Shown: piece after piece, positions 25,878-35,021 of the stretch
How the letters are laid out: each line of letters starts with the position of its first letter
Numbering within the stretch: the stretch's first letter is position 1
Source: Rhizobium sp. P40RR-XXII
Lineage (GTDB): Bacteria > Pseudomonadota > Alphaproteobacteria > Rhizobiales > Rhizobiaceae
DNA: 64,000 nt
Direction: 5' to 3'
NCBI RefSeq assembly: GCF_012641405.1
Contig: NZ_JABAII010000003.1
Coordinates: 434,001 to 498,000 of the forward strand
Position numbers and translations under genes: made by a program
Notes under the pieces: generated by a model
The model's input: only the letters and a program-made list of their open reading frames with translations
Database searches by the model: none
What the model was told of the DNA's origin: nothing

Positions 25878-26843
25878 ATGATCATCATTCCCGAAAATGC
25901 CATCGCCGAGTTGGTCACGCCCTCTGATTGCTTCAAGGCGGTCGAAGAGGTCTTCGCCTCGATGGCGAACAGGTCGGCCTATAATTTTCCTGTGATCCGG
26001 GAGGCAATCGGGCACGCCGATGCGCTGTATGGCTTCAAGTCCGGCTTCGATCGCAAGAGCCTGGCGCTCGGTCTCAAGTCCGGCGGGTTCTGGCCAAACA
26101 ATGCAAGCAGAGGCCTTACCAACCACCAGTCCACCATCTTCCTGTTCGACGCCGATACCGGAAAATGCCGTGCCGTGGTCGGCGGCAATCTGCTGACCGC
26201 GCTGCGGACGGCTGCCGCATCGGCAATCTCGATCAAGCATCTCGCCCGAAAAGATGCGAAGATCCTCGGCATGATCGGCGCGGGTCACCAGTCGACGTTT
26301 CAATTGCGCGCAGCCCTTGAGCAGCGCGCATTCGAAAAGATCCTCGCCTGGAACCCGCATCCCGACATGCTGAGCCGTCTGGAGGAGGTTGCCAAGGAGG
26401 AGGGCCTTCCCTTCGAGGCAGTCGATCGCGATCAACTGGGAGCGGAGGCGGATGTCATCATCTCGATCACCTCGTCCTTTGCGCCACTTCTTAAAGCTTC
26501 GCAGGTCCGCGCCGGCATGCATCTCGCCTGCATGGGCACGGATACGAAGGGCAAGCAGGAGGTCGAGGCCGAGCTCATCGATGCTGCAACCGTCTTTACC
26601 GATGAAGTCGAGCAGGCCATAACGATCGGCGAAACGCAGCATGCCATCGAAAAAGGCTTGATCCGTAAGGAGGCCATCGTCGAAATCGGCGCCGTGATCA
26701 ATGGGACGCATCCCGGACGAACCTCGCAGGATGAGGTCACGTTGTTCGATGGTACGGGTGTTGGCCTTCAAGACCTTGCCGTTGCTTCGGCCGCCGTCGA
26801 GCTCGCTTTGGCGAAAGGCGTGGCAATTGAGGTCGATTTCTGA
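25878..26843 (+). CDS. bhcD: Iminosuccinate reductase BhcD
   Basis: NAD(P)H enzyme of the ornithine cyclodeaminase/mu-crystallin family, 321 aa, reducing iminosuccinate to L-aspartate, which closes the cycle. Visible: substrate-site FKSGFDRKSLALGLKSGGFWPNN, the conserved VVGGNLLTALRTAAASAISIKHLAR, and the Rossmann motif GMIGAGHQSTFQLRAAL. The Asp of a cyclodeaminase is not clearly preserved, favouring a reductase. It follows bhcC after 44 bp with an AGGAGG nearer to the bhcC end. Confidence 0.92.
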   Translation: MIIIPENAIAELVTPSDCFKAVEEVFASMANRSAYNFPVIREAIGHADALYGFKSGFDRKSLALGLKSGGFWPNNASRGLTNHQSTIFLFDADTGKCRAVVGGNLLTALRTAAASAISIKHLARKDAKILGMIGAGHQSTFQLRAALEQRAFEKILAWNPHPDMLSRLEEVAKEEGLPFEAVDRDQLGAEADVIISITSSFAPLLKASQVRAGMHLACMGTDTKGKQEVEAELIDAATVFTDEVEQAITIGETQHAIEKGLIRKEAIVEIGAVINGTHPGRTSQDEVTLFDGTGVGLQDLAVASAAVELALAKGVAIEVDF

Positions 26844-26919
26844 CGCGGCGCATTTGGGGGAGGCATGAGGCGGTGATGTCGTCTACAGTTTCCGCTTGAT
26901 CGAATAGGTGGAGATTCGC

Positions 26920-27918
26920 ATGTCGGCCCGGGCAATAAGGATTGCAATCAACGGATTTGGCAGGATCGGGCGTTCCGTCCTGCGTCTCCTTCTGCGGGAG
27001 CGTCGCGACATCGAAGTCGCGCTGATCAACGACATCGCCGATTTGGAGACATGCGCTTATCTCTTTGAATTCGACAGCGTGTACGGTCCCTGGGCAGAAC
27101 CGGTCTCCTTCGAGGATCAGCTTCTTATCGTCGGCGGGGCGTCGATACCGTTTCACAATGCTCCCGATATCAGCAAACTCGATCTTCGCGGCGTCGACGT
27201 TGTTCTGGAGTGCACCGGCCATGCCAAATCCAGGACCGTGGCGCAGCGGGGACTTGCGGCCGGAGCAAGGAGAGTTCTCATTTCCGGCCCTTCCGCCGCA
27301 GCCGACGTGACATTGGTGCTGGGGGCGAATGAGGAAGCCTTCCGCGATCAGCCCGTGGTTTCAAACGCATCGTGCACGACAAATGCGCTGGCGCCGCTTT
27401 TGCGCATCGTCGACCAGGAATTCGGCATCATCGGCGGTCAGATGACCACGGTTCATTGCTACACGGCAAGCCAGCCGACGATCGATCAGCCGCGGTCGGA
27501 ACTATCGCGCAGCCGCGCGGCCGCCCTTTCGATGGTGCCGACGACAACGAGCGCGCATGCGATCGTCGGCGACGTGCTTCCTCATCTCGCCGGCCTCATC
27601 GAAGCCCGCGCCCTTCGAGTGCCGACCGCCAGCGTTTCGGCGATCGATCTGACCGTTGCTGTCAGGCATGTGTCAGACTTGGGCACCATGCGGGCAAGGC
27701 TGAAGCAAGTCGCCGAGGGATCACCGGTACTGGGCTGGATCGAGAAGCCATTGGTTTCGGTCGATCTGCGCGGTCGGCCTGAATCGCTCGTTTTAAGCGG
27801 ACCGGAGATGTCGCTTTCCGCCGGCGGTCTCCTCAGGGTGTTCGGCTGGTACGACAACGAATGGGGCTTCTCCAACCGGATGATCGACATGGCTCGATAT
27901 ATCGGGCGGCTAAATTAG
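26920..27918 (+). CDS. GAPDH-family dehydrogenase, divergent paralogue
   Basis: 332 aa from ATG 26920 (ribosome site GGTGGAG). NAD-binding INGFGRIGRSVLRLLL, catalytic Cys152 in VSNASCTTNALAPLL, the active His in MTTVHCYTASQ, PTTTSAHA and C-terminal WYDNEWGFSNRMIDMARYIG place it in the type I GAPDH/erythrose-4-phosphate dehydrogenase family with all catalytic residues intact. It differs from housekeeping Gap in many core positions (RSELSRSRAAALSMV), and rhizobia keep their gap with pgk-tkt elsewhere, so this is probably a specialised copy. It lies 76 bp after bhcD. Its link to the BHA cycle is unknown. Confidence 0.85.
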   Translation: MSARAIRIAINGFGRIGRSVLRLLLRERRDIEVALINDIADLETCAYLFEFDSVYGPWAEPVSFEDQLLIVGGASIPFHNAPDISKLDLRGVDVVLECTGHAKSRTVAQRGLAAGARRVLISGPSAAADVTLVLGANEEAFRDQPVVSNASCTTNALAPLLRIVDQEFGIIGGQMTTVHCYTASQPTIDQPRSELSRSRAAALSMVPTTTSAHAIVGDVLPHLAGLIEARALRVPTASVSAIDLTVAVRHVSDLGTMRARLKQVAEGSPVLGWIEKPLVSVDLRGRPESLVLSGPEMSLSAGGLLRVFGWYDNEWGFSNRMIDMARYIGRLN

Positions 27919-28139
27919 GGGCGGCGGCGCCGGCCGATCCTGGAGGAGGGGTAGGCGTGGAAATGGCAGCGGCATCTCACCGTATCCGACCCGTCGCCGA
28001 AGGGTGACGCGCCCGCGCGTGGCGACGGGGAACCGACCACTATGAGATTTTAATTTTTTCGCGTTTCCCGATGAATGGAACGGCTATGCATGTCGGGCCA
28101 TCTTTGTCCTACAGCCAATGGTAGGATTGGAGCGCGAAG
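27919..28139. other. Intergenic region, no gene seen
   Basis: 221 bp between the GAPDH-like gene and the hydratase-like gene. An AT-rich patch at 28043-28062 may be a promoter. The gap suggests that the hydratase-like gene starts a new transcription unit. Confidence 0.35.
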
Positions 28140-28910
28140 ATGTATTTCGAACTGAAGGACACGACGGCGGATATTCTCGCAAAGAGCCGCCGTCGCGAGG
28201 AGCTGTGCGATCTTCCGCTCGATCTGATAGCCTCGGAGCGCGAGGCATATGATACCCAGGCGATAGCGCAGGACGCGCTCGGCTTCGAACGCAAGGGCTA
28301 CGCGCTTGTCGGCACGAGCGATCCGGCGCGCCGCATGCTCGGGCTAAAGGGGCCGATCTATTCCGAAATCCCCGCCTTCGCCCTGCAACGGAAAGTCCAG
28401 ACCTTCCGGCTGCCGCCGGGAACAATCGGTGTACAGTGCGAGTTCGTCTTTACGATGCTGCGATCATTTCCGGATGAGAGGGAGCGAATTTCCCTTAGCG
28501 GCGTGGCCGACGCCATCATGAGCTGCCGTCCGGCAATCGGCGTTATCGGCAGGCGGACGCGGCAGGTGATTGCCGGCGCCAATCCGGCGATCGCGGACTT
28601 CGGTCTGCACGTTGCAACCCTCTGCGGCGAGCATGCCGAAAGAGGCGAGGCCGGCGACTTCGCCGGGATCGAGGTCACGACGTTCCTGTTCCAGCAAACC
28701 ATGCTTTCAGGCAATTCGTCATCGGTCATGGGTAATCCGCTGAATGCGGTTGCTTGGCTGGCGGGAGAGCTTGCGGCGAACGGCAGGCAGCTCGAACCGA
28801 GCGACATCGTGGCGACAGGCTCCTGCACGCCGATCCTCCAGGTCCGCGCCGGACAGCATCTGGCGGCCGACTTCGGGCCGCTCGGTCAGGTCGAGTGCCT
28901 GTTTAATTGA
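28140..28910 (+). CDS. 2-oxopent-4-enoate hydratase-like protein (MhpD family)
   Basis: 256 aa. The arrangement resembles the 2-keto-4-pentenoate hydratase/4-oxalocrotonate decarboxylase group within the fumarylacetoacetase-like superfamily: an N-terminal helical part with DTQAIAQDAL and GYALVGTSDPARRMLGL, then GVQCEFVFTM (usual metal motif E-x-E-x-A partly changed), and a C-terminal DIVATGSCTPILQVRAGQHLAADFGPLGQVE. The usual second acidic metal ligand in the EXE motif is replaced by Phe, so catalytic activity is uncertain. The last gene neighbours are two tiny ORFs, 28 and 183 bp downstream. Confidence 0.75.
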   Translation: MYFELKDTTADILAKSRRREELCDLPLDLIASEREAYDTQAIAQDALGFERKGYALVGTSDPARRMLGLKGPIYSEIPAFALQRKVQTFRLPPGTIGVQCEFVFTMLRSFPDERERISLSGVADAIMSCRPAIGVIGRRTRQVIAGANPAIADFGLHVATLCGEHAERGEAGDFAGIEVTTFLFQQTMLSGNSSSVMGNPLNAVAWLAGELAANGRQLEPSDIVATGSCTPILQVRAGQHLAADFGPLGQVECLFN

Positions 28911-28938
28911 CCTGGTTCAAAAGTCGAAAGGACTGATA

Positions 28939-29094
28939 ATGCAGCCGCAACAGAGGCCATTCGTGGTCGAGATCAAGAAGAGCAGGCGTCCCCGCTCAAA
29001 AATACCTCCGATTCAGGGAGGCCGCGATCGCTTGACCGAGCAGAAAGATGCGGCGCGTGCGGGGCTGACCTTGCCGCGTGAGGATCGTCGCTGA
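28939..29094 (+). CDS. Small basic protein, unknown (51 aa)
   Basis: Starts ATG 28939 (MQPQQRPFVVEIKKSRRP) and stops TGA at 29092-29094, where the stop overlaps the start of the next small ORF (TGATG). Very rich in Arg and Lys, with the sequence FVVEIKKSRRPRSK. Similar short basic proteins with VEIK-SRR occur in rhizobia, sometimes next to regulators, but I cannot name a family. The overlap with the next ORF supports that both are real and coupled. Confidence 0.5.
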   Translation: MQPQQRPFVVEIKKSRRPRSKIPPIQGGRDRLTEQKDAARAGLTLPREDRR

Positions 29095-29333
29095 TGGTGA
29101 GCCGAAACATTCCTCATGAATATTTCCTGCTGTCCGCCGCGCGAGAGGACGGTCCCGTCGTCGGCTACATCCATGGTCGGCCGATTTCCAGCGCCATCAT
29201 CGACAGGAACGGCAGTCGCTACCGTTTCGTCGGAGTTGCCATCAGGGACCGTCAAGGCCGCCTTGATGTCCTGTCGCTCAGGCGCGGAGAATGGATCGTT
29301 GCGCCCGACCTGATCTACGAAGAGGCTGCTTAA
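29094..29333 (+). CDS. Small protein, unknown (79 aa)
   Basis: MVSRNIPHEYFLLSAAREDGP and on, overlapping the preceding stop by 1 nt (TGATG). It reads like a compact beta-rich domain (GPVVGYIHGRPISSAIIDRNGSRYRFVGVAIRDRQGRLDVLSLRRGEWIVAPDLIYE). No signal peptide or membrane segment. Probably co-expressed with the basic protein upstream; function unknown. Confidence 0.6.
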   Translation: MVSRNIPHEYFLLSAAREDGPVVGYIHGRPISSAIIDRNGSRYRFVGVAIRDRQGRLDVLSLRRGEWIVAPDLIYEEAA

Positions 29334-29410
29334 TGGCGGCAAAGATGCTGCCGTTCCATATCGCTGAAATCCACGCGCCGTCGCAATAGCAATCATATGG
29401 CTGCGTGATC

Positions 29411-30136
29411 TCAGGCGATCATATAGCCGCCGTCGACCGGCATGGAGATGCCGTTGACCATGGCTGCCTCGTCCGAAAGCAGGAACAGGATCACCTCGGC
29501 GACGTCAGCGGGTTCGGCAAACCGACCCACCGGGATCCGTTCGCGCATCGGCGCTGCCTTTTCGGGATCGCTCCATGCCTTGATGGCCATCGGTGTCAGC
29601 GTGACGGTCGGATGGACGCCATTGACGCGAATGCCCTTCGGCGCCAGCTCTTTCGCCATTACGCGCGTCAGGCCGTCCAGCCCACCTTTCGAGGCGCAAT
29701 AGGCCGCATGATCCAGTATGCCGACGAAGGCGGCGACGGAGGATACGTTGACGATCGCACCGGAAAGGCCTCTTTCGATCAGCGAGCGGGCAAATTCCTG
29801 CGCGACGATCATCGGGGCACGGGTATTGACGGCAAACAGGTGATCGAAGGCTTCGACCGTGGTTTCGAGAAACGACTGCAGTTCCGTCGTCCCCGCGCAA
29901 TTGACGAGATAATCCGCCGGAAGCGCGGCCAATGCCGCCTCACGTGTCTTTTCGGCGTCGGCGAGATCGATCTGAATGGCCTCGCAGCCCAGTTCGTCGC
30001 GCAGCGAGGCAACGTCCGCCGCACTTCTGGTCAGGGCCACGACGCGGGCACCGCGCTTCACAAGTATTTCCGCTGTCACGCGGCCAATGCCCTTGCCCGC
30101 GCCGGTGACGATCACCCTCTTCCCTTCGAAATTCAT
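29411..30136 (-). CDS. SDR reductase related to L-xylulose/dicarbonyl reductase (DCXR)
   Basis: 241 aa short-chain dehydrogenase. NAD(P) motif VTGAGKGIGRVTAEIL, NCAGTTELQSFLE, catalytic Ser-Tyr-Lys in IVNVSSVAAFVGILDHAAYCASKGG, and the DCXR-like PTVTLTPMAIKAWSDPEKA with RIPVGRFAEPADVAEVILFLLSD. The TLTPM--WSDP stretch and overall pattern match DCXR rather than fatty-acid FabG. Basic-residue context (ALTRSAADV) suggests NADPH. It is last in the minus-strand transport operon, so a ketose or polyol substrate taken up by that ABC system is likely. Confidence 0.85.
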   Translation of the reverse strand: MNFEGKRVIVTGAGKGIGRVTAEILVKRGARVVALTRSAADVASLRDELGCEAIQIDLADAEKTREAALAALPADYLVNCAGTTELQSFLETTVEAFDHLFAVNTRAPMIVAQEFARSLIERGLSGAIVNVSSVAAFVGILDHAAYCASKGGLDGLTRVMAKELAPKGIRVNGVHPTVTLTPMAIKAWSDPEKAAPMRERIPVGRFAEPADVAEVILFLLSDEAAMVNGISMPVDGGYMIA

Positions 30137-30148
30137 CAGAACGTCCTC

Positions 30149-31210
30149 TTACAATCTCTTGTCGGTTTCTTCATCGAAGATATGAACATGGCGTGGGTCA
30201 ATACGGAAATGCATTGTTCGCCCCGGCGCGATTTCGATCCGTTCGCGAATGAGCGCATCGATCGGCACTCCGCCGACCCGGCCGAAGATCAGCGTCTCGG
30301 AGCCGGTAGGTTCGAATACGGAGACCTCGACGGGGATTCCGCCATCGCCGATAGTAATGTGTTCGGGCCGAATTCCATAGGTCACCGGCCTGCCGTCTTC
30401 GGCGTTCACCTTCTCCACCGGCAGAACGACACCTTGCTCAGTGACGACGACCTGCCGGCCGTCGCGATTGCCGATCCGGCCCTTCAGGAAGTTCATCGAA
30501 GGACTGCCGATAAAGCCCGCGACGAAGATATTCGCCGGAAAATCGTATAGCTCCAGCGGTCTGCCCACCTGCTCCACCCGTCCGTCGCGCATCACGACGA
30601 TCTTACTGGCCATCGTCATGGCCTCGATCTGGTCGTGCGTGACGTAGATGGTGGTGGTTTTCAGCCGTTGGTGCAATTCCTTGATTTCGACCCGCATGGT
30701 CACGCGCAACTTGGCGTCGAGGTTCGAAAGAGGCTCGTCGAAGAGGAAGACCTGCGGATCGCGCACGATGGCGCGGCCCATGGCGACGCGCTGGCGCTGG
30801 CCGCCGGACAGTTGCTTCGGATAACGATCGAGGTAACGGGAGAGATCGAGGATTTCGGCGGCGCGGCGCACCTTTTCATCGATTTCCGCCCTGGGGCGTT
30901 TCGCCATCTTCAGCGGAAAACCCATGTTCTCGGCGACCGTCTTGTGTGGGTAGAGCGCATAGGATTGAAAGACCATGGCGATGTCGCGCTCCTTCGGCGG
31001 GGCGTTGGTGACGACACGGCCTCCGATCCGGATATGGCCGCCGCTCACCGTCTCAAGACCCGCGACCATGCGCAGCAGCGTCGATTTTCCGCATCCGGAA
31101 GGGCCTACCAGAACGACGAATTCGCCGTCATCGATGTCGACGCTGACACCATGCATGACCTGAAGGGCGCCATATTTCTTCGTGACGTCGCTAATCTGTA
31201 CGTTTGCCAA
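30149..31210 (-). CDS. Sugar ABC transporter ATPase, UgpC/MalK type (TTG start)
   Basis: 353 aa from a TTG at 31210 behind GGGAGGAAAACA; an ATG 60 bp upstream has no such site. Walker [15 protein letters not shown]-loop [13 protein letters not shown], signature [14 protein letters not shown], Walker [17 protein letters not shown] and switch His in [11 protein letters not shown] are intact. The C-terminal TOBE domain ([11 protein letters not shown]) is as in CUT1 sugar/polyol importers. Energises the two permeases upstream in the operon. Confidence 0.95.
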   Translation of the reverse strand: MANVQISDVTKKYGALQVMHGVSVDIDDGEFVVLVGPSGCGKSTLLRMVAGLETVSGGHIRIGGRVVTNAPPKERDIAMVFQSYALYPHKTVAENMGFPLKMAKRPRAEIDEKVRRAAEILDLSRYLDRYPKQLSGGQRQRVAMGRAIVRDPQVFLFDEPLSNLDAKLRVTMRVEIKELHQRLKTTTIYVTHDQIEAMTMASKIVVMRDGRVEQVGRPLELYDFPANIFVAGFIGSPSMNFLKGRIGNRDGRQVVVTEQGVVLPVEKVNAEDGRPVTYGIRPEHITIGDGGIPVEVSVFEPTGSETLIFGRVGGVPIDALIRERIEIAPGRTMHFRIDPRHVHIFDEETDKRL

Positions 31211-31274
31211 TGTTTTCCTCCCAGATGCCGCAGTGCATGCTGTATTTTCCTGGTCGTCGCCGGCATTCATTGCC

Positions 31275-31481
31275 TTATCCGCGCCGGATGATGTAGGCGC
31301 CGAGCACGGCGGAAATCGCCGTCGCTATCCAGATCGAAAGCCCCAATGGTTCGATAAAGCGCATCCAGAGCAGCGACAGGGCCACCCAGATGACGACCGA
31401 GATGAACAGCCGGTCGAACCAATTCGTCTCTATGGGCAGGAACCCTGCCTTGCGCTCGCTGCTTTCGGATTCTGGAGACAT
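31275..31481 (-). CDS. Small membrane protein in ABC operon (68 aa)
   Basis: [24 protein letters not shown] and so on, with two hydrophobic helices (residues 25-43 and 47-65). It sits between a permease gene (4 bp) and the ATPase gene. Comparable small two-helix proteins occur in other rhizobial CUT1 polyol/sugar operons, where they are conserved but uncharacterised; an accessory role in transporter assembly is a guess. Confidence 0.7.
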   Translation of the reverse strand: MSPESESSERKAGFLPIETNWFDRLFISVVIWVALSLLWMRFIEPLGLSIWIATAISAVLGAYIIRRG

Positions 31482-31485
31482 GGGG

Positions 31486-32322
31486 TTATCCTTTCACGGC
31501 ACCGAAGGTCAGGCCCGCAACGATGTGGCGCTGCACGACGGTGAAGACGATGAGAGCTGGAATGAGCGTGAAGACCGATATCGCTGCCATGATCCCCCAT
31601 TGCGTGCCCGTCGTCGTGACATATTCCGAAAGCCCGGTGGTCAAGGTGCGCGCCCTGAAATTGGTCAGGGTCGCCGCGAGCAGATATTCGTTCCATGCGA
31701 ATACCCAGGTCAGGATCAGCGTCACCGCCAGCCCGGGCCGCGCCAGCGGGAATATGATATCCGACAGAACGGTCCATGTGCTTGCGCCGTCGACATAGGC
31801 TGCCTCGTCAAGCTCTTTCGGAATGCCTTCGACGGTCGGGCGAAGCGTCCAGATCGCAAAGGGAAGGTTGAACGAGCAGTAGACAAGGATCATGCCGATC
31901 CGCGAATCCGCAAACGAGAAGCTGCCGATCTTGTAGACCTGCGTGAGCAGCAGAAAGAGCGGCAGCAGGAATACGGCCGGCGGCGCCATCCTGTTCGTGA
32001 TTGTCCAGAAGAAGATGCTCTCCTTGCCGGCAAGGTCGAACCGCGAAAGCGCGTAGCAGGCGAGAAAGCCGAGCGTCGTCACCAGCAGCGCGTTGCCTGA
32101 TGAAATGAGCAGCGAATTCACCATGTAGCCGCGCAGCGTCGGATTGTTCAGGACGTCGGTATAGTTCTTCCAGAACAGGCTTCTCAGGATGACTTCGGGC
32201 GTCGAGAACAGCTCGACCGTCGGCTTCACCGAAATGACGAAGAGCCAGTAGATGGGAAAGAGGGTCGCAAAGCTGATGGCGATCCACATGACGACCAGAA
32301 GCCAAGGATTGCGGGTCTTCAT
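31486..32322 (-). CDS. Sugar ABC permease, MalG/UgpE type
   Basis: 278 aa, six membrane spans. The EAA loop is seen as ELDEAAYVDGASTWTVLSDIIFPLARPGLAVT, the coupling site for the ATPase. The N-terminal helix and the final WGIMAAISVFTLIPALIVFTVVQRHIVAGLTFGAVKG are typical of the second CUT1 permease. Start 4 bp after the first permease. Confidence 0.95.
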   Translation of the reverse strand: MKTRNPWLLVVMWIAISFATLFPIYWLFVISVKPTVELFSTPEVILRSLFWKNYTDVLNNPTLRGYMVNSLLISSGNALLVTTLGFLACYALSRFDLAGKESIFFWTITNRMAPPAVFLLPLFLLLTQVYKIGSFSFADSRIGMILVYCSFNLPFAIWTLRPTVEGIPKELDEAAYVDGASTWTVLSDIIFPLARPGLAVTLILTWVFAWNEYLLAATLTNFRARTLTTGLSEYVTTTGTQWGIMAAISVFTLIPALIVFTVVQRHIVAGLTFGAVKG

Positions 32323-32326
32323 CGCT

Positions 32327-33202
32327 TCAACCTTTCCTGGCTCGCGGCGCGATCAGGCTGACATAGAGCAGCCAGCAGACGACGATGGTCAGATACAGCA
32401 CGACGACCGAGATGGCCGAACCGTAGCCGTAGTTCGTTTTGGGGAAGACTTCCCTGAAGATGTGCACGCCGATGTAGCGCGTCGCGGAGCCGGGGCCGCC
32501 ACCGGTCAGCATCAGCACTTCGTCCACGGTCCGAAGCGCATCCATGAGCCTGATGAAGACGGTGGCGATCAAGGCCGGCCGGATCATCGGAAGCGTGATG
32601 TGCCAGAAGATCTGGCTCTTGCCCGCGCCGTCGATCTGCGCTTGCTCGAACGGATCCGGCGGCAATGAAACGAGAGCGGCGATCAGCGAAAGCGTCACCA
32701 GCGGCGTCCAATGCCAGATATCCATGATCACGGTAACAATGAAGGCCGCAAGCGCGCTTTGGCCGATGTTGAGATCGAAGCCGAACCAGCTGTGCAGCAG
32801 ATATGGGATGATGCCGATCGAGGGCGTCGTCATCAGCTTCCAGACCGATCCGACGATAATCGGCGCCATGATCAACGGCAGGGTATGGATGGTGCGGAAT
32901 ATCGCCTTGCCGGGGAAATCCTTCAGGAGTGCCTGTGCGAGCACGTAGCCGAGCGCGATCTCGGAGACCACGGCGAAGAAGACGAATGCCGCCGTGATGC
33001 CCAGGGACGCCAGGAACTGCTGATCGAAAACGACCTTGCGGTAATTTTCCGCCCAGTTGAAGACCATGTGGGGATTGGCGGCAAAGGGATTCCAGGCATG
33101 AAAGGAAACCCATACGACATAGACGAACGGAAAAATGCCAAAGAGCCCGAGGATCACTATGGTTGGTGACAGCAAGAGCCAGCCGAGCTTCTGTGAATGC
33201 AT
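32327..33202 (-). CDS. Sugar ABC permease, MalF/UgpA type
   Basis: 291 aa, six spans. N-terminal LGWLLLSPTIVILGLFGIFPFVYVVWVSFHAWNP is the CUT1 hallmark, and the EAA loop is DPFEQAQIDGAGKSQIFWHITLPMIRPALIATVFIRLMDALR. It pairs with the permease downstream and the substrate-binding protein upstream (97 bp). Confidence 0.95.
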   Translation of the reverse strand: MHSQKLGWLLLSPTIVILGLFGIFPFVYVVWVSFHAWNPFAANPHMVFNWAENYRKVVFDQQFLASLGITAAFVFFAVVSEIALGYVLAQALLKDFPGKAIFRTIHTLPLIMAPIIVGSVWKLMTTPSIGIIPYLLHSWFGFDLNIGQSALAAFIVTVIMDIWHWTPLVTLSLIAALVSLPPDPFEQAQIDGAGKSQIFWHITLPMIRPALIATVFIRLMDALRTVDEVLMLTGGGPGSATRYIGVHIFREVFPKTNYGYGSAISVVVLYLTIVVCWLLYVSLIAPRARKG

Positions 33203-33298
33203 CGCCCTATCCCCCTGTGGCGGTTGCTAATATGCCCGTTTCGCAGCAATGGGAGACAGGCCGCGATTGACCGCGGCCTGTCCGCTCGGAAGGGAAGG

Positions 33299-34729
33299 CT
33301 ATTTGCGATAGCCGAGCGAGGTCAGCTCTTCCTCGGTCTTTGCCGCCATCTGGTCGAGGCCCTCGTCGGGGCCTATCTTGCCGGTCAGGATATCGAAGAA
33401 AATCGGAGCCGTCGCTTCGCGCACCTGGGCGTGGAACGGATAGGGCGGGGCGCCGGCGAAGAGCTTGCCCTGATCTTTCAGCATCGTATAGAAGCCACCA
33501 AGCTTGACATCCATGGCCTTGACCTTGGGGTCGTCGAAGGTTGCGGTATTGGTGACGCGCGGCGCGGCAATCGCCCAGTCGGGCTGCACATCGTTCTGGC
33601 CGATGAATTGCAGGAAGAGCAGGGCGGCCTCCTGGTTCTTGGAGGTGACGGGCAGGCCGAAGGCGCCGCCGTCATAGTAGCCGACGTAGCCCTTGCCGGT
33701 TTCGGCGGCCTCCAGCACGCCCGGCTCGAGCGGCGGCAGGGCAAAGCCGACCTTGCCCGTGACCTTCGACTGCGAGGAATCGGTCGCGATCCAGGCCGCG
33801 TTCTCGCCATAGACCAGGCCCTGCGCCACCCGGCCGGCGGCGAAGGTCGTGGCGACCTCCGTCCATGTGGATTGCGAGGATTCCGGCGGTGCGATGTCGC
33901 GCAGATGCAGCCACCATTTCAGCGCGGCCTTCGCCTTGTCGCTGTTCATCTGGCCGCCATGCTCGACGGTTGCCGCATAGTCCTTCTGCGCATCGATGCC
34001 CCAGTTGTAGACGCCGAAGGTCGGCGCGACGGACTCGAAGAATTCATACCATGAGGCCGGATGGCCCGTATGGGCCTGCGCCGTCGAGCCCCACAGCTGC
34101 ATGTTGTGATCCTTGCCCCACTGGGTAAAGAAGTCGGCAATTTCCGTATATTGTTCGTGCGTGGTCGCTGGTTTCAGATCATGGCCCGTCTTCTGCTTGA
34201 AAGCCGCCTGGATTTCCGGATCTTCGAACAGGTCCTTGCGATAGAGATAGGTCTTGAGGAAGGCCTCCATCGGAACGCCGTAAAGATCCCCGTTCGCATC
34301 CTTGAAGTAGTTGGAGAAGCTGGTGAAATTGGCGGCATCGTAGGTCGGCGCCTTCAGATCCGGCTGGTCCTTCAGCGCCTTGGTGATGTCGGTCAGGAAG
34401 TTTCGCGCCATATAGGAATAGACGATGTCCTGCTCGATATAAACGACGTCGTAGATGCCGGTGCCGGCTTCCATGTCCTTGATCGCCTTGTCGTACATCT
34501 GGTCCCAGGACGTCGTTTCGATTTCGACCTTGATGCCTGTCTTCTTCTCGAACTCAGGCGCCAGCACATCCTTGATGTAGTTGGAAGGGGGCGTAGACTC
34601 GGTCACTCCATGCAGCGTCACGCCCTTGAATTTTGCTCCGGCGTCGGACCAGAAGTCTGCCCAGGCCGGCGAGGCGGCGGCAAGGCTAAGCGTCAGCGCG
34701 ATGGCGCTGGCTTTCATAGCGTATCTCAT
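33299..34729 (-). CDS. Sugar/polyol ABC substrate-binding protein
   Basis: 476 aa periplasmic protein of the CUT1 family with Sec signal peptide ([24 protein letters not shown], cleavage near residue 24). The mature part shows family features such as [45 protein letters not shown] and [15 protein letters not shown]. First gene of the minus operon, with GGAGG before the start. Length and context resemble polyol-binding proteins, but the ligand cannot be read from the sequence. Confidence 0.92.
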   Translation of the reverse strand: MRYAMKASAIALTLSLAAASPAWADFWSDAGAKFKGVTLHGVTESTPPSNYIKDVLAPEFEKKTGIKVEIETTSWDQMYDKAIKDMEAGTGIYDVVYIEQDIVYSYMARNFLTDITKALKDQPDLKAPTYDAANFTSFSNYFKDANGDLYGVPMEAFLKTYLYRKDLFEDPEIQAAFKQKTGHDLKPATTHEQYTEIADFFTQWGKDHNMQLWGSTAQAHTGHPASWYEFFESVAPTFGVYNWGIDAQKDYAATVEHGGQMNSDKAKAALKWWLHLRDIAPPESSQSTWTEVATTFAAGRVAQGLVYGENAAWIATDSSQSKVTGKVGFALPPLEPGVLEAAETGKGYVGYYDGGAFGLPVTSKNQEAALLFLQFIGQNDVQPDWAIAAPRVTNTATFDDPKVKAMDVKLGGFYTMLKDQGKLFAGAPPYPFHAQVREATAPIFFDILTGKIGPDEGLDQMAAKTEEELTSLGYRK

Positions 34730-35021
34730 TTCAATCCTCCCAGATTACAGCGAGATCATTCGCCGAAGAATTCTTAGCTCGAAATTCCATCGTTTGCAAT
34801 ATTTGTTGCTTTAACATGCAAATTATGGAGCTATCCCGTTGTTTTGGTTGTCGATATGATCAACGAAGGGGGAAGAAATATTAGCTTTGACATAAAATGC
34901 TGCAATGCAAAGGTATTATCGCTGCAATAAAGTTCGTTTCGTCAAATTTGTTTGTTGCTTTGCCATACTAAATAACTTAACTTTGGATAAAGCTTGGACG
35001 AAAAATCACGAGGACATGATG
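34730..35021. promoter_or_regulatory. Divergent AT-rich promoter region with repeated GCTGCAAT motif
   Basis: 292 bp, strongly AT-rich, between the SBP gene (minus) and the epimerase gene (plus). It holds AAATGCTGCAATGCAAA (34895-34911), identical to 44869-44885 in the second sugar cluster, and a second GCTGCAATA at 34921-34929. The sites sit 111 and 93 bp before the epimerase start and are candidate operators for the ROK regulator downstream. Confidence 0.6.
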
